From: Clostridia bacterium
Lineage (GTDB): Bacteria; Bacillota; Clostridia; Lachnospirales; Lachnospiraceae
DNA length: 64,000 bases
NCBI GenBank assembly: GCA_910575245.1
Contig: CAJTEN010000022.1
Location: 1-64,000 of the forward strand
Direction: 5' to 3'
Position numbers and translations under genes: made by a program
In this document: in pieces, positions 44,471 to 52,405 of the stretch
Layout: each line of letters starts with the position of its first letter
Numbering within the stretch: the first letter of the stretch is position 1
The notes under the pieces: generated by a model
What the model saw: the letters and a program-made list of their open reading frames with translations, nothing else
Told to the model about the DNA's origin: nothing
Database searches by the model: none

Positions 44471-45756
44471 GAGGGTCGAATAAGACTTACCTGAAAGTTA
44501 TATCAAATCTGCTGACGGCATTGGTGATACTGGCGCTATGCGTTTTTATCCTGCCAAAGATTATTATATTTTTCATGCCTTTTCTGATTGGCTGGATCAT
44601 TTCCATGATAGCGTCGCCGGTGGTGCGCTTCTTTGAGGAAAGATTGAAGATACGGAGAAAAGGAGCTTCGGTCATTGTGATTGTTGCGGTATTGGCGGTG
44701 GTGATCCTTCTGGTCTATGTGATATGTGCCCAGCTTGTGAGAGAGGGAATCAGTTTCGTCAATGAGCTGCCTGCCCTGTGGGACGGAATCATGACAGAAC
44801 TCAGTCAGGTAGGCGCTAATTTAGAAGGGATTTACAGTAAGCTGCCGCTGGATACACAGCGGACACTGGACAATATCGGTTCGGAGGCGGGGACTTACTT
44901 CGGCGGTTTGATAGAGAATATAGGTACACCGACTTTTGAAGCGGTAGGAAGCGTGGCCAAGCAGCTTCCGGATATTTTCCTGGGAGTTGTGATGTGTATT
45001 TTGTCTGCATACTTTTTTGTGGCAGATAAGAGCTATGTATCAGGTATCATGAAGAAATATGTGCCAGGTGCGGTTCTTTACCGGTTGGACCTGATCCGAA
45101 GAAGCTTCCGCAACGCAGTGGGAGGATACTTTAAAGCGCAGTTTAAGATCGAGTGCTGGATTTATGTCATGCTGGTGATCGGCCTGCTTATCCTGAAGGT
45201 AAGATATGTTCCGCTGGTGGCACTGGGAATTGCGTTCCTGGATTTCCTGCCAGTGTTCGGTACCGGAACAGTCATGATCCCGTGGGCTGTCATTGAGATT
45301 CTTGGCAATGATTATCAGATGGCAATGGGGCTGCTCATTATCTGGGTTGCCGGACAGCTGGTGAGACAGATCATTCAGCCTAAGATTGTGGGAGATTCCA
45401 TAGGTATGGAGCCTATCCCTACATTGTTTCTGCTGTTTATCGGCTATAAAGTTGCGGGTGTGATGGGAATGATCCTCGCAGTGCCGATTGGAATTATTAT
45501 TGTCAATCTTTATGAAGAGGGTGTCTTTGATACGACGAAGCAGAGTATTCAAATTCTGGTGGCGGGATTCAACAAGTTCCGCAGGATCCGTCCTGAGGAT
45601 ATTGCTATTGTCGAGGAGTATGAGCGGGAAGTGGAGACGAATTATCAGAGAAACTTAAAGAATGCCAGGGAAGAGGAGCGGGAGCTGGAAGAGGCGTCCA
45701 AGATCAGGATAGAAGAGCCGCTTATCATTAAGAAGATTATATCTAAGAAGAAATGA
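44467..45756 (+). CDS. AI-2E family (YdiK/YtvI-like) membrane protein
   Basis: A 429-residue polytopic protein of the AI-2E transporter superfamily (UPF0118). It has hydrophobic segments at the N-terminus (two within about residues 10-55), a third near 65-85, then a soluble-like stretch (about 90-150), and a C-terminal cluster of helices with GTGTVMIPWAVIEILGN, VGDSIGMEPIPTLFLLFIGY and GVMGMILAVPIGIII, which are family hallmarks. Members include Na+/H+ antiporter-like proteins and the sporulation protein YtvI; the substrate cannot be assigned. A charged cytoplasmic tail rich in Glu/Lys ends the protein. It overlaps engB by 4 bp. Confidence 0.88.
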   Translation: MRGSNKTYLKVISNLLTALVILALCVFILPKIIIFFMPFLIGWIISMIASPVVRFFEERLKIRRKGASVIVIVAVLAVVILLVYVICAQLVREGISFVNELPALWDGIMTELSQVGANLEGIYSKLPLDTQRTLDNIGSEAGTYFGGLIENIGTPTFEAVGSVAKQLPDIFLGVVMCILSAYFFVADKSYVSGIMKKYVPGAVLYRLDLIRRSFRNAVGGYFKAQFKIECWIYVMLVIGLLILKVRYVPLVALGIAFLDFLPVFGTGTVMIPWAVIEILGNDYQMAMGLLIIWVAGQLVRQIIQPKIVGDSIGMEPIPTLFLLFIGYKVAGVMGMILAVPIGIIIVNLYEEGVFDTTKQSIQILVAGFNKFRRIRPEDIAIVEEYEREVETNYQRNLKNAREEERELEEASKIRIEEPLIIKKIISKKK

Positions 45757-45826
45757 GAGTGAAGCCGAGGGCGGAACCGTTACAAGTGATGCCATCAGTT
45801 AGCGATATGGGAAAGAAGGAACGAAT

Positions 45827-46810
45827 ATGCAGGTAACAGTATATAATTGCAGAGAATTTGATGAAAAGGACCTGTTTCTGGAATATGCGAAGGAACTGGG
45901 AATCGAACTGGTTCTGTGTGCGGATGCGCCGGATCTGAACAATGTGTTGTTGTGCAAAGGGAGCCGGTGTGCGGATGTGATTACATCTAAGATTGATGCG
46001 GAACTGATTCAGGCATTCCGTGAGCAGGGAATCGAGTATATTACTACCAGAACGATTGGATATGACCATATTGATCTGGCGGCGGCGAAAGCCTGCGGGA
46101 TCAAAGTAGGGAACGCGCCTTATGGGCCGCATGGTGTGGCTGACTATACGGTGATGCTGATTCTCATGTCCATTCGTAAGATGGAAGCAATACTTAACCG
46201 GACTATGATTCAGGACTATACGCTGGCAGGACTGACCGGCAGAGAACTTAAGGACTTGACTGTGGGAGTCATCGGAACAGGGAGGATTGGCACTGCGGTA
46301 ATCAGCAATTTGTCAGGATTCAGATGCCGCATTCTTGCCTATGATCTGTTTGAAAAGGAAGAGGTGAAGCAGTATGCCGAATATGTGCCGCTGCCTCAGA
46401 TATGGCAGGAAGCAGATGTGATTACGCTGCATACACCGCTGACGGAAGATAATTATCATCTGATCGATGAGAGTACCATTGCGCAGATGAAGGACGGCGT
46501 AGTGATCATTAATACGGCCAGAGGGGCACTGATCGATTCTGATGCCTTTATCGAAGCCATCGAAAACGGCAAAATCGGAGCTGCGGGACTCGATGTGGTG
46601 GAAAATGAGTTTGGTTTATACTATTATGACCATAAATCGGATATATTAAAGAATAAGGAGCTGGCACTTCTCAGAAGCTTTCCGAATGTGACAGTGTCCC
46701 ATCATATGGCATTCTATACCAGGAATTATGTGGAGACAGTAGTGAAAGATTCCCTGATGAGCTGTAAATGCTATATGGAGGGAAGCGAGAACTCCTGGGA
46801 GATTAAATAA
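45827..46810 (+). CDS. D-isomer 2-hydroxyacid dehydrogenase, VanH/D-lactate dehydrogenase-like
   Basis: A 327-residue NAD-dependent dehydrogenase of the D-LDH/VanH branch. N-terminal features include ITTRTIGYDHIDLAAAKACG. The NAD-binding Rossmann motif is VGVIGTGRIGTAVI (about 146-159). Catalytic residues are the Arg in NTARGALIDSD, the Glu in LDVVENEFG and the His in VSHHMAFYTRN. It reduces pyruvate or other 2-ketoacids to the D-hydroxyacid in the cytoplasm. In this family VanH supplies D-lactate for vancomycin-resistant peptidoglycan, but no VanA/VanX partner is present, so ordinary D-lactate fermentation is the default reading. A VanZ-like gene lies 42 bp downstream. Confidence 0.88.
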   Translation: MQVTVYNCREFDEKDLFLEYAKELGIELVLCADAPDLNNVLLCKGSRCADVITSKIDAELIQAFREQGIEYITTRTIGYDHIDLAAAKACGIKVGNAPYGPHGVADYTVMLILMSIRKMEAILNRTMIQDYTLAGLTGRELKDLTVGVIGTGRIGTAVISNLSGFRCRILAYDLFEKEEVKQYAEYVPLPQIWQEADVITLHTPLTEDNYHLIDESTIAQMKDGVVIINTARGALIDSDAFIEAIENGKIGAAGLDVVENEFGLYYYDHKSDILKNKELALLRSFPNVTVSHHMAFYTRNYVETVVKDSLMSCKCYMEGSENSWEIK

Positions 46811-46852
46811 AAGAAGCGAACTAGCTGGTCAAATCGTATATGAGGAGAATGC

Positions 46853-47347
46853 GTGTTAATTAAGAAGATTACGTCGAAAAACTTCCTGAAATTTCTTTTT
46901 GCCGTTTATATAGTGGCGCTTATTAAGGTCATTATTTTTAAGTATCCATTCGAACAGCTGCAGGCAATTGCCAATACCTGGCAGAAAGGTGTTATTTTGG
47001 AAGGACTTGGAACGGCTAATTTTGTGCCGTTTCATACAATCAAAATGTATATAGATTATGCATATAAATTGAATAGTGTTGAAAATCTGGCAGGCAATAT
47101 TCTTGCCTTTGTACCCTTTGGGGTCCTGTTTCCGATGGTATTTAAGGATGGTGAGAAATTTTCGGTCATGTTTGTAAATGCCTTTACTTTCGTGTTGGGA
47201 ATCGAGACGTTTCAGCTTTTCAGCGCGTTTGGGGCGTTCGATGTGGATGATATTCTGCTCAACTGCCTGGGAGCGGCATTGGGTTTTGCAGGTTACCGGT
47301 TGTTTTTATGGTACAAAAGGAATAAAATGGTGAAAAAGGACTGTTAG
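46853..47347 (+). CDS. VanZ-family membrane protein
   Basis: A 164-residue protein with four membrane segments. The signature of the family is visible: NFVPFHTIKMYIDY, then NLAGNILAFVPFGVLFP, then GIETFQLFSAFGAFDVDDILLNCLGAALGF. VanZ itself gives low-level teicoplanin resistance by an unknown mechanism; most chromosomal homologues have no assigned function. Translation starts at GTG 46853 behind GAGGAG. It is in the same direction as and close to the VanH-like gene upstream and the DUF308 gene 26 bp downstream, probably one transcript. Confidence 0.88.
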   Translation: MLIKKITSKNFLKFLFAVYIVALIKVIIFKYPFEQLQAIANTWQKGVILEGLGTANFVPFHTIKMYIDYAYKLNSVENLAGNILAFVPFGVLFPMVFKDGEKFSVMFVNAFTFVLGIETFQLFSAFGAFDVDDILLNCLGAALGFAGYRLFLWYKRNKMVKKDC

Positions 47348-47373
47348 CTGTTCATAATGCGGGAGGCGATAAG

Positions 47374-47964
47374 ATGGGTAATCTGTTGAAAAAATTGAAA
47401 ACAAATGTTGTGATTTCCGCCGTGCTGTGTATTTTGCTTGGACTGGTGCTTGCCATATGGCCGGGGATGTCCATGCATATTGTATGCATTACCGTCGGTT
47501 CGGTGCTGATCATAGGCGGTCTGATGCGCCTGGTGGAGAGTTTTATTGCCAGAGACGGGAGCATGTACACACAGTTGAATATGATTGTGGGCATCATCTT
47601 TGCGGTTGTGGGGATTTGGATTGTGGTCAAGCCGGAGAAAGTACTGGCGATTATTCCGATCATTATGGGTATTGTGATTGCGCTGCATGGGCTTAACAAT
47701 CTGCAGCAGGCTGTTTCTCTCTGCCAGGGGAAGTATGATAAATGGTGGATTGCATTGATTCTGGGATTGGTTACGGTGGGCTTCGGCGCGTTATTGATTT
47801 TCAGGCCGTTTGCGGCATTGGATACTGCGGTGACGCTGCTTGGGATTTTCCTGGTATATGACGGGGTATCGGATCTCTGGATTGTGTCAAGGATATCCCG
47901 GACAGCCAGGGCGTTACGGCAGGAGGCTGAAGCAGTGGATGTGGAGGGTGAAGAGATTGAATAA
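47374..47964 (+). CDS. DUF308/HdeD-like membrane protein
   Basis: A 196-residue protein with six predicted membrane segments arranged as three hairpins (ISAVLCILLGLVLAIWPG, then IVGIIFAVVGIWIVVKPE, then LILGLVTVGFGALLIFRPF), each pair containing the Gly-rich pattern of DUF308. The acidic C-terminal tail (DVEGEEIE) is cytoplasmic. HdeD in enterobacteria is linked to acid resistance, but that role should not be carried over without evidence. It is the last gene of the VanH-like/VanZ-like group, followed by a repeat-rich region. Confidence 0.85.
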   Translation: MGNLLKKLKTNVVISAVLCILLGLVLAIWPGMSMHIVCITVGSVLIIGGLMRLVESFIARDGSMYTQLNMIVGIIFAVVGIWIVVKPEKVLAIIPIIMGIVIALHGLNNLQQAVSLCQGKYDKWWIALILGLVTVGFGALLIFRPFAALDTAVTLLGIFLVYDGVSDLWIVSRISRTARALRQEAEAVDVEGEEIE

Positions 47965-47970
47965 GCAGAC

Positions 47971-48329
47971 TAAATCGGTTACTATCACGGCTGATATACC
48001 GCGAGGTGTTTAATGTGAGTGGAGCAAAGCGGAAGTCACAGAAAATCCGAGTTGGGGAGTGCCAAAATGCGACTATGGAGCATTTTGTGTGCATCATGTT
48101 ACTATGAGCGGCTGGGCCGTGAATCAATGTCATTCAGTTAAGTCTATACACAGCGTCTGATATGATAGGATTCTCCTTAGGGCCGCCCCCTAACGCCGGT
48201 ACTTAATGAGGTTTTCCACGAATTTAGTACCGCTGCGTTTGGAACTGAGCGAAAGCGCGTCCTTAGGAGATTCCTATTATGTCAGGCGCGTCCAGCTTAA
48301 CTTAATGACATTGGCCGTGAATAGTAACC
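47971..48329. repeat. outer palindromic intergenic element interrupted by a MITE
   Basis: The arms GGTTACTATCACGGC (47977-47991) and GGCCGTGAATAGTAACC (48313-48329) are near-perfect inverse copies. The right arm is split by the 187-bp element. The interior (47992-48114) is non-coding and contains further short palindromes. Confidence 0.6.
48126..48312. mobile_element. 187-bp MITE, copy 1
   Basis: Terminal inverted repeats AATGTCATTCAGTTAAG and CTTAACTTAATGACATT (one mismatch), no coding capacity. It is flanked by direct repeats GGCCGTGAAT at 48115-48124 and 48313-48322. A second copy of exactly the same length and orientation lies at 50574-50760. Confidence 0.8.
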
Positions 48330-48444
48330 TAAATCGCATCCCGAAGGTCCGGATTTATTTTTTCTACTTGTATATTTGAAGGATAAGTAATAAAATAGAT
48401 GCAGGGAAAAATACAGAATTTGATACAGAAAGAGGGATTTATAT

Positions 48445-48930
48445 ATGGCAATCGGGGCAATCAGCGCATACGGATCGGTTAATGCTTTGAGTTTACGGTC
48501 CTATGTATATAATACGAATTCGGTAAGCGCGGCCAGCATGAATAAGCTGTCCAGGATATCTGACGATGTGCTGGATAAGAAGATTGATTACAGTGAGCTG
48601 ACAGATGAGAGTCTCAACGAGAATCCCCTGAAGAAGGGGCAGACGCTTAATTTCCAGGATATGCTTGCTATGCAGATGCGCCGCGGACAGGATAATGCCG
48701 CAAGGATCATGAAGCCGTTGGGAACGGCTCAGGATACAGAGGAAGGCACAGCGGCGGCACAGACAGCGGCAATGGATACTGCCCCGGCTCGAGTGGATGT
48801 GAAAGAGATGCAGGCAGAGCAGGCTGTGGAAGCTTCCGGCGCCGGAGAGGCAGCAAATGCAGGCGGTGATACTATTCATTATCAAATGCAGCAGGCGTTG
48901 CGGGCATATGAGATGTTCATGACGGCGTAG
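48445..48930 (+). CDS. hypothetical protein, Ala/Gln-rich C-terminal half
   Basis: A 161-residue soluble protein with no recognised domain. The N-terminal half (MAIGAISAYGSVNALSLRSY, SRISDDVLDKKIDYSELT) is Ser/Asn-rich and amphipathic. The central part contains FQDMLAMQMRRGQDNAARI. The C-terminal half is a low-complexity Ala/Glu/Gln region ending in a helix (IHYQMQQALRAYEMFMTA). There is no signal peptide. AGAGGG precedes the ATG. It is monocistronic by spacing. The style of the termini recalls small flagellar or secretion-associated proteins, but this is only an impression. Confidence 0.7.
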   Translation: MAIGAISAYGSVNALSLRSYVYNTNSVSAASMNKLSRISDDVLDKKIDYSELTDESLNENPLKKGQTLNFQDMLAMQMRRGQDNAARIMKPLGTAQDTEEGTAAAQTAAMDTAPARVDVKEMQAEQAVEASGAGEAANAGGDTIHYQMQQALRAYEMFMTA

Positions 48931-49066
48931 CTGGTGGACTGACAGAATTACATATCGGATCTGTGCAGGAATCCTCATTTGCCAGCAAGTGAGGGTTCTG
49001 TTTTCTTGACACGGAAGGAGCGATGGTTCTGTCAGTGCCGAATCACGGAAAGAGGGGAAGACAGGA

Positions 49067-49393
49067 ATGGATGATTTTGGTTTCAGGGAGATGCAGCAGA
49101 TGCAGGCCGGGTTACAGGAAAGATATCAGGATAAATGGCAGCATTTATCTCCTGAGATTGGAAAGGATCAGCTGTTGTGGCTTATGATAGAATTGGGAGA
49201 AGTTGCTGATATCATCAAGAAAGAAGGCAGCCGGAAGATTATGGAAGACAACGCTACAAGAGAACATTTCATAGAGGAGATGGCGGATGTTATGATGCAT
49301 TATAATGACGTACTGCTCTGTTATGGAATTTTGACTGATGAGTTCAGCAAAATCTATCAGGAAAAGCATCAGCGGAATATGAGCAGGTGGTGA
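49067..49393 (+). CDS. MazG-like nucleotide pyrophosphohydrolase
   Basis: A 108-residue all-alpha protein with the MazG-superfamily metal-binding pattern: ELGEVADIIKK (first ExxE-type helix, about residues 43-53) and FIEEMADVMMHYND (second ExxD-type helix, about 71-84). Such small enzymes hydrolyse non-canonical or excess nucleoside triphosphates to monophosphates. It is a single gene that ends before a strong bidirectional terminator shared with the convergent XRE operon. Confidence 0.85.
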   Translation: MDDFGFREMQQMQAGLQERYQDKWQHLSPEIGKDQLLWLMIELGEVADIIKKEGSRKIMEDNATREHFIEEMADVMMHYNDVLLCYGILTDEFSKIYQEKHQRNMSRW

Positions 49394-49449
49394 GCGTGAG
49401 CCTGCGGCGTAATGCTTGCAGATACCTCTGCGGAAAGCATAAGAACCTA

Positions 49450-49489
49450 AAAAGCAGCCGTCTCTTACCAGGAGAGCAGGCTGCTTTTT
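49450..49489. terminator. bidirectional terminator
   Basis: Stem AAAAGCAGCC/GGCTGCTTTT with a 19-nt loop that itself contains a TCTC/GAGA pair. A-tracts and T-tracts on the two sides allow use in both directions, between the convergent MazG-like and XRE genes. Confidence 0.8.
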
Positions 49490-49509
49490 CAACGAATATT
49501 TATTTGTGC

Positions 49510-49710
49510 TTATTTAAAGATAAATAGCTCTTCAATCGGAACTTCGACGGCTCTTGAGATATCAATTGCCAGCTTGAGGGACGGATTATACTGAGCCTTT
49601 TCCAGGCGCATAATCGTCTCGCGGCGGACGCCGACCTGGCTCGCCAGTTGTTCCTGTGTCATTTCTTTCAGCTGTCTGTATTTTTTCAGTCTGCATTCAA
49701 AACCCGGCAT
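49510..49710 (-). CDS. XRE-family transcriptional regulator (Cro/CI type)
   Basis: A 66-residue protein that is essentially one helix-turn-helix domain: MTQEQLASQVGVRRETIMRLE is the HTH, followed by YNPSLKLAIDISRAVEVP and a short C-terminus. It belongs to the small YozG-like regulators that accompany a membrane protein. Its ATG is 3 bp after the stop of the DUF3796-like gene, so the two are one transcript. Repeated sites in the promoter upstream of the operon suggest that it regulates its own operon (inference). Confidence 0.92.
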   Translation of the reverse strand: MPGFECRLKKYRQLKEMTQEQLASQVGVRRETIMRLEKAQYNPSLKLAIDISRAVEVPIEELFIFK

Positions 49711-49713
49711 CCC

Positions 49714-50382
49714 TTAGTCCTCGCTTTCATCAAACTGGCTGCCATGATCATAGCGGTACAGCAGGTATTTACTGAGGAAGAGGTCAAGTGCGATGGAGAG
49801 CACAACCACGATCAGGAATGCAATCAGCGTGTATTCCAGATTACCCATGAGCTTTCCCTGCCCGACAATCACGCAGGCAAGAAGGATGATGGAGGAGGCG
49901 ATTTGGTTTGCCTTCGCCTGGGCCCTTAATTCATTTTCCCGATATCTTTCATCCATAAAAGTATCTGACATTTTCCCTTCATAGAAAAATCCGAAGAAAC
50001 CAAAAAACAGGAAGAAAACAAAAGGAAAAATTTCCCTGTCGGTGATGTATGTCCGGAATCCGATAAAACCGAGGAAGCCCAGAAAGCCGAAACATCCCAG
50101 GCGGGGGTCTAAGTGCCTGGCGTCCTGTGCGGTGCGTTCCGTGCGTTTGTTGGCAATAATTTCCCGTATCAATAAAAGGAAAAGATAAAAAAAGTATAAG
50201 ATGAAAAGGACAGTAGAGATTAACATGGGCAGATCCTGTGTGCGGAAGGTATACTCTGCGGGATTTATTGGTGAGAGCAATCTTGAGTCGTTATAGGCTA
50301 CTGTGTACCAGGAAGCCGCCGCCATGAGCAGAAAGCACAGGATGCCGAGAATGATTGTCAGTTTTGTGTTATTATTTTTCAT
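49714..50382 (-). CDS. DUF3796-like membrane protein
   Basis: A 222-residue protein. The first membrane segment is at about residues 8-27 and a second at about 55-77. A Gly/Phe-rich pair (CFGFLGFLGFIGF and FVFFLFFGFFGFFYEG) surrounds residues 100-140, and the last two helices are near the C-terminus. The GFLGFLGF pattern is the mark of DUF3796, commonly paired with small XRE regulators in Firmicutes. ATG 50382 is preceded by GGAGG at 5 bp; an in-frame ATG 45 bp upstream has no site. Function unknown. Confidence 0.8.
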   Translation of the reverse strand: MKNNNTKLTIILGILCFLLMAAASWYTVAYNDSRLLSPINPAEYTFRTQDLPMLISTVLFILYFFYLFLLLIREIIANKRTERTAQDARHLDPRLGCFGFLGFLGFIGFRTYITDREIFPFVFFLFFGFFGFFYEGKMSDTFMDERYRENELRAQAKANQIASSIILLACVIVGQGKLMGNLEYTLIAFLIVVVLSIALDLFLSKYLLYRYDHGSQFDESED

Positions 50383-50458
50383 AGTTTCCTCCGTTCTGAA
50401 GTGTCTGGTGATGAAACAGGATGTCATGTTCCTGCGTATATGGTTGTATATGGCTCTG

Positions 50459-50540
50459 AAGTGATATATTTATCACTTGACAAGACAAATATATCACTAT
50501 ATAACTGATGTGTCAATAGGTAAGATACAAATATATCACT
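50459..50540. promoter_or_regulatory. operator cluster and divergent promoters of the XRE operon
   Basis: The 12-mer AAATATATCACT occurs at 50487-50498 and 50529-50540, 42 bp apart, and in inverse orientation within the perfect palindrome AAGTGATA-TATT-TATCACTT (50459-50478). A minus-strand promoter TTGACA (50511-50516)/17 bp/TATATT (50488-50493) has its -10 inside the middle site. A + strand promoter TTGACA (50477-50482)/17 bp/TATAAC (50500-50505) overlaps the same sites. This fits autoregulation by the XRE protein. Confidence 0.7.
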
Positions 50541-50573
50541 TTTAAGGGAAAATGGTGTTACAGTTCACGGCCT

Positions 50574-50760
50574 AATGTCATTAAGTTAAGTCTATACACA
50601 GCGTCTGATATGATAGGATTCTCCTGAGGGCCATTGGAAAACGCCGGTACTTAATGAGGTTTTTCACGAATTTAGTACCGCTGCGTTTGGAACTGAGCGA
50701 AAGCGCGTCCTTAGGAGATTCCTATCATGTCAGGCGCGTCCGGCTTAACTTAATGACATT
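50574..50760. mobile_element. 187-bp MITE, copy 2
   Basis: Perfect 17-bp terminal inverted repeats AATGTCATTAAGTTAAG/CTTAACTTAATGACATT. It is the same length and mostly the same sequence as copy 1 at 48126-48312, diverging mainly in a short central segment. Direct repeats GTTCACGGCC flank it at 50563-50572 and 50762-50771. Confidence 0.82.
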
Positions 50761-50761
50761 G

Positions 50762-50905
50762 GTTCACGGCCTAACCGTCCGCGGACTGTAACGCATCCAG
50801 CCCATGAAAAGTCGCCTTCGGCGAGGGGCTGGATGCCCGAAACCGTAGCTTTATTGGCCGGATGCCTTGCAGCAGGGTGCAAGGCATCGTGAATAGTAAC
50901 AAAAT
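50762..50905. repeat. structured part of an outer palindromic element
   Basis: Two strong stem-loops: GCATCCAGCCC (50793-50803)/GGGCTGGATGC (50826-50836), enclosing CGCC-TTCG-GGCG-like pairing, and GATGCCTTGCA (50861-50871)/TGCAAGGCATC (50878-50888). They end in the arm CGTGAATAGTAAC (50888-50900), the inverse of GTTACAGTTCACG at 50557-50569. No gene was seen in 50383-51082. Confidence 0.5.
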
Positions 50906-51082
50906 GGTTACAATAGTTCTATGGGCGTAGGTTATGGATATGGGTTAAGGCCGTGAGGATTCTTGCTTTTTGAGGAAAGGCATTTATAATAGTAAATACC
51001 GGACTTTCCATACGCTTGTGTAGAAGATGTGTCAAACAGGGAATCTTTTTCCGGCCGAATCACAATAAAGGAGAGTAAGAAC

Positions 51083-51757
51083 ATGTATCATTACATATTA
51101 TTTGATCTGGACGGTACGCTGACCGATCCGAAACTGGGCATTACAGGGTGCGTGCAATATGCGCTGCGTAAATTAGGTATGGAGGCTCCGGATGCCGATG
51201 CGCTGGAACCCTTCATCGGACCGCCGCTTATGGACAGCTTCCGGGAGTTCTGCGGTCTTGATGAGGAGAAAGGAGCACAGGCGGTTGCCTACTACAGAGA
51301 GCGGTACGCCGTGGACGGGCTGTTTGAGAATGAGGCATATCCGGGAATCGTGCAGATGCTTATACGGCTGCAGCAGGCCGGATGCCATCTGGCAGTGGCG
51401 TCCAGTAAGCCGGAAGTGTTCGTGAAGAAGATTCTGGAGCACTTTGGGATGCTGTCCTGTTTCGAGGTGGTAGTGGGAAGCGGACTGGACGGAAGCCGGG
51501 TGCGAAAGGAAGAAGTACTGGAAGAAGCGCTGCGGCAGCTGTTGGAAGAAAGAGTGCCTGCGAAAGAGACATCTGCATATGCTGAGGATGTTGTTATGGT
51601 AGGTGACAGGAAGTTTGACATTCAGGGAGCAAAGGCCTATGGGATTGCTTCTGTGGGCGTGGCCTATGGGTATGCGGCGGAAGGAGAACTGGAGGAAGCA
51701 GGAGCTGACAGAATCGTGAAAACCGTGCAGGAACTGGAAGAGGCGCTTATAAAATGA
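51083..51757 (+). CDS. HAD-superfamily hydrolase, phosphoglycolate phosphatase-like
   Basis: A 224-residue HAD phosphatase. Motif I LFDLDGTLTD (nucleophile Asp, residues about 6-15), motif II VASSKP (about 116), the motif III Lys in this region, and motif IV MVGDRKFDIQGA (about 173) are all present, with a helical cap between motifs I and II (PGP/PpaX type). It hydrolyses small phosphomonoesters; candidates are 2-phosphoglycolate or pyrophosphate-like substrates. ATG 51083 has AAAGGAG upstream. Monocistronic by spacing. Confidence 0.92.
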   Translation: MYHYILFDLDGTLTDPKLGITGCVQYALRKLGMEAPDADALEPFIGPPLMDSFREFCGLDEEKGAQAVAYYRERYAVDGLFENEAYPGIVQMLIRLQQAGCHLAVASSKPEVFVKKILEHFGMLSCFEVVVGSGLDGSRVRKEEVLEEALRQLLEERVPAKETSAYAEDVVMVGDRKFDIQGAKAYGIASVGVAYGYAAEGELEEAGADRIVKTVQELEEALIK

Positions 51758-51829
51758 ATTCTCGTTCTGTGTCGTGTTCTTTTTTCCGGTAATCTGCTAT
51801 GTTGTCTGTGAAAGGAGGAACTAAAATCT

Positions 51830-52405
51830 ATGGATCAGAAAAAAATAGGCAGTTTCTTAAAAGAACTTCGGAAGGAAAAGGAGTTAACGCAGGAGCAGTT
51901 GTCAGAGATCCTTGGAGTAACGAACCGGAGTATATCCCGATGGGAGAACGGGGTGAATATGCCCGATTTCGATCTGGTGATTGAGCTTGCCAATTATTTC
52001 GGGGTAAGTATCGAAGAATTCTTAAATGGAGAGAGGAAGAACGACATGGTTGATAAGAAGACAGAGGAGACAATGTTAAAAGTTGCGGATTATACCAATG
52101 AAGAAAGGATACGGGTCACAAGGCGGTTGAACTGGATATTCATTGCCGGGGTCATCGCCCTTCTGGTATATATGGTATTGGAGATGAATGGCCTGACGGA
52201 GACGGGAGTCTATGAAGGCATTGCGAGTTTCGCACTTGGTCTGGTGTTTGGGGGACTGCTAGTGGGAGTGCTGTACACAAGCCGCTATATGGCTAGGATC
52301 AAGGCGTTCAAGGTGGAGACTGCTGCGCCGGGGAGACGGCAGGAGTTGAGATGCCACAGGAAGCAGCCCAGGGCTGCTTCCTGTCTGGCACAGATATTAC
52401 AGTGA
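51830..52405 (+). CDS. membrane-tethered XRE-family regulator
   Basis: A 191-residue protein with an N-terminal helix-turn-helix (LTQEQLSEILGVTNRSISRWE, about residues 19-39) followed by VIELANYFGVSIEEFLNGER. A linker and two membrane segments (about 102-118 and 129-150) come next. Such proteins couple DNA binding to the membrane. The last 20 or so residues (RCHRKQPRAASCLAQ) are encoded by a terminator-like hairpin and overlap the 3' end of the convergent MATE gene, so the natural C-terminus may once have been shorter. AAAGGAGG precedes the ATG. Confidence 0.85.
   Translation: MDQKKIGSFLKELRKEKELTQEQLSEILGVTNRSISRWENGVNMPDFDLVIELANYFGVSIEEFLNGERKNDMVDKKTEETMLKVADYTNEERIRVTRRLNWIFIAGVIALLVYMVLEMNGLTETGVYEGIASFALGLVFGGLLVGVLYTSRYMARIKAFKVETAAPGRRQELRCHRKQPRAASCLAQILQ
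52358..52382. terminator. GC-rich hairpin at the end of the XRE-membrane gene
   Basis: AGGAAGCAGCC/GGCTGCTTCCT, 11-bp stem with a 3-nt loop, inside the coding end and between convergent genes. No long T run. Confidence 0.5.

Noticed and set aside
45827-47347. Glycopeptide resistance cluster
   Set aside because: No D-Ala:D-Lac ligase, VanX/VanY or VanR/VanS gene is nearby; a VanH-like and a VanZ-like gene alone do not make a resistance cluster.
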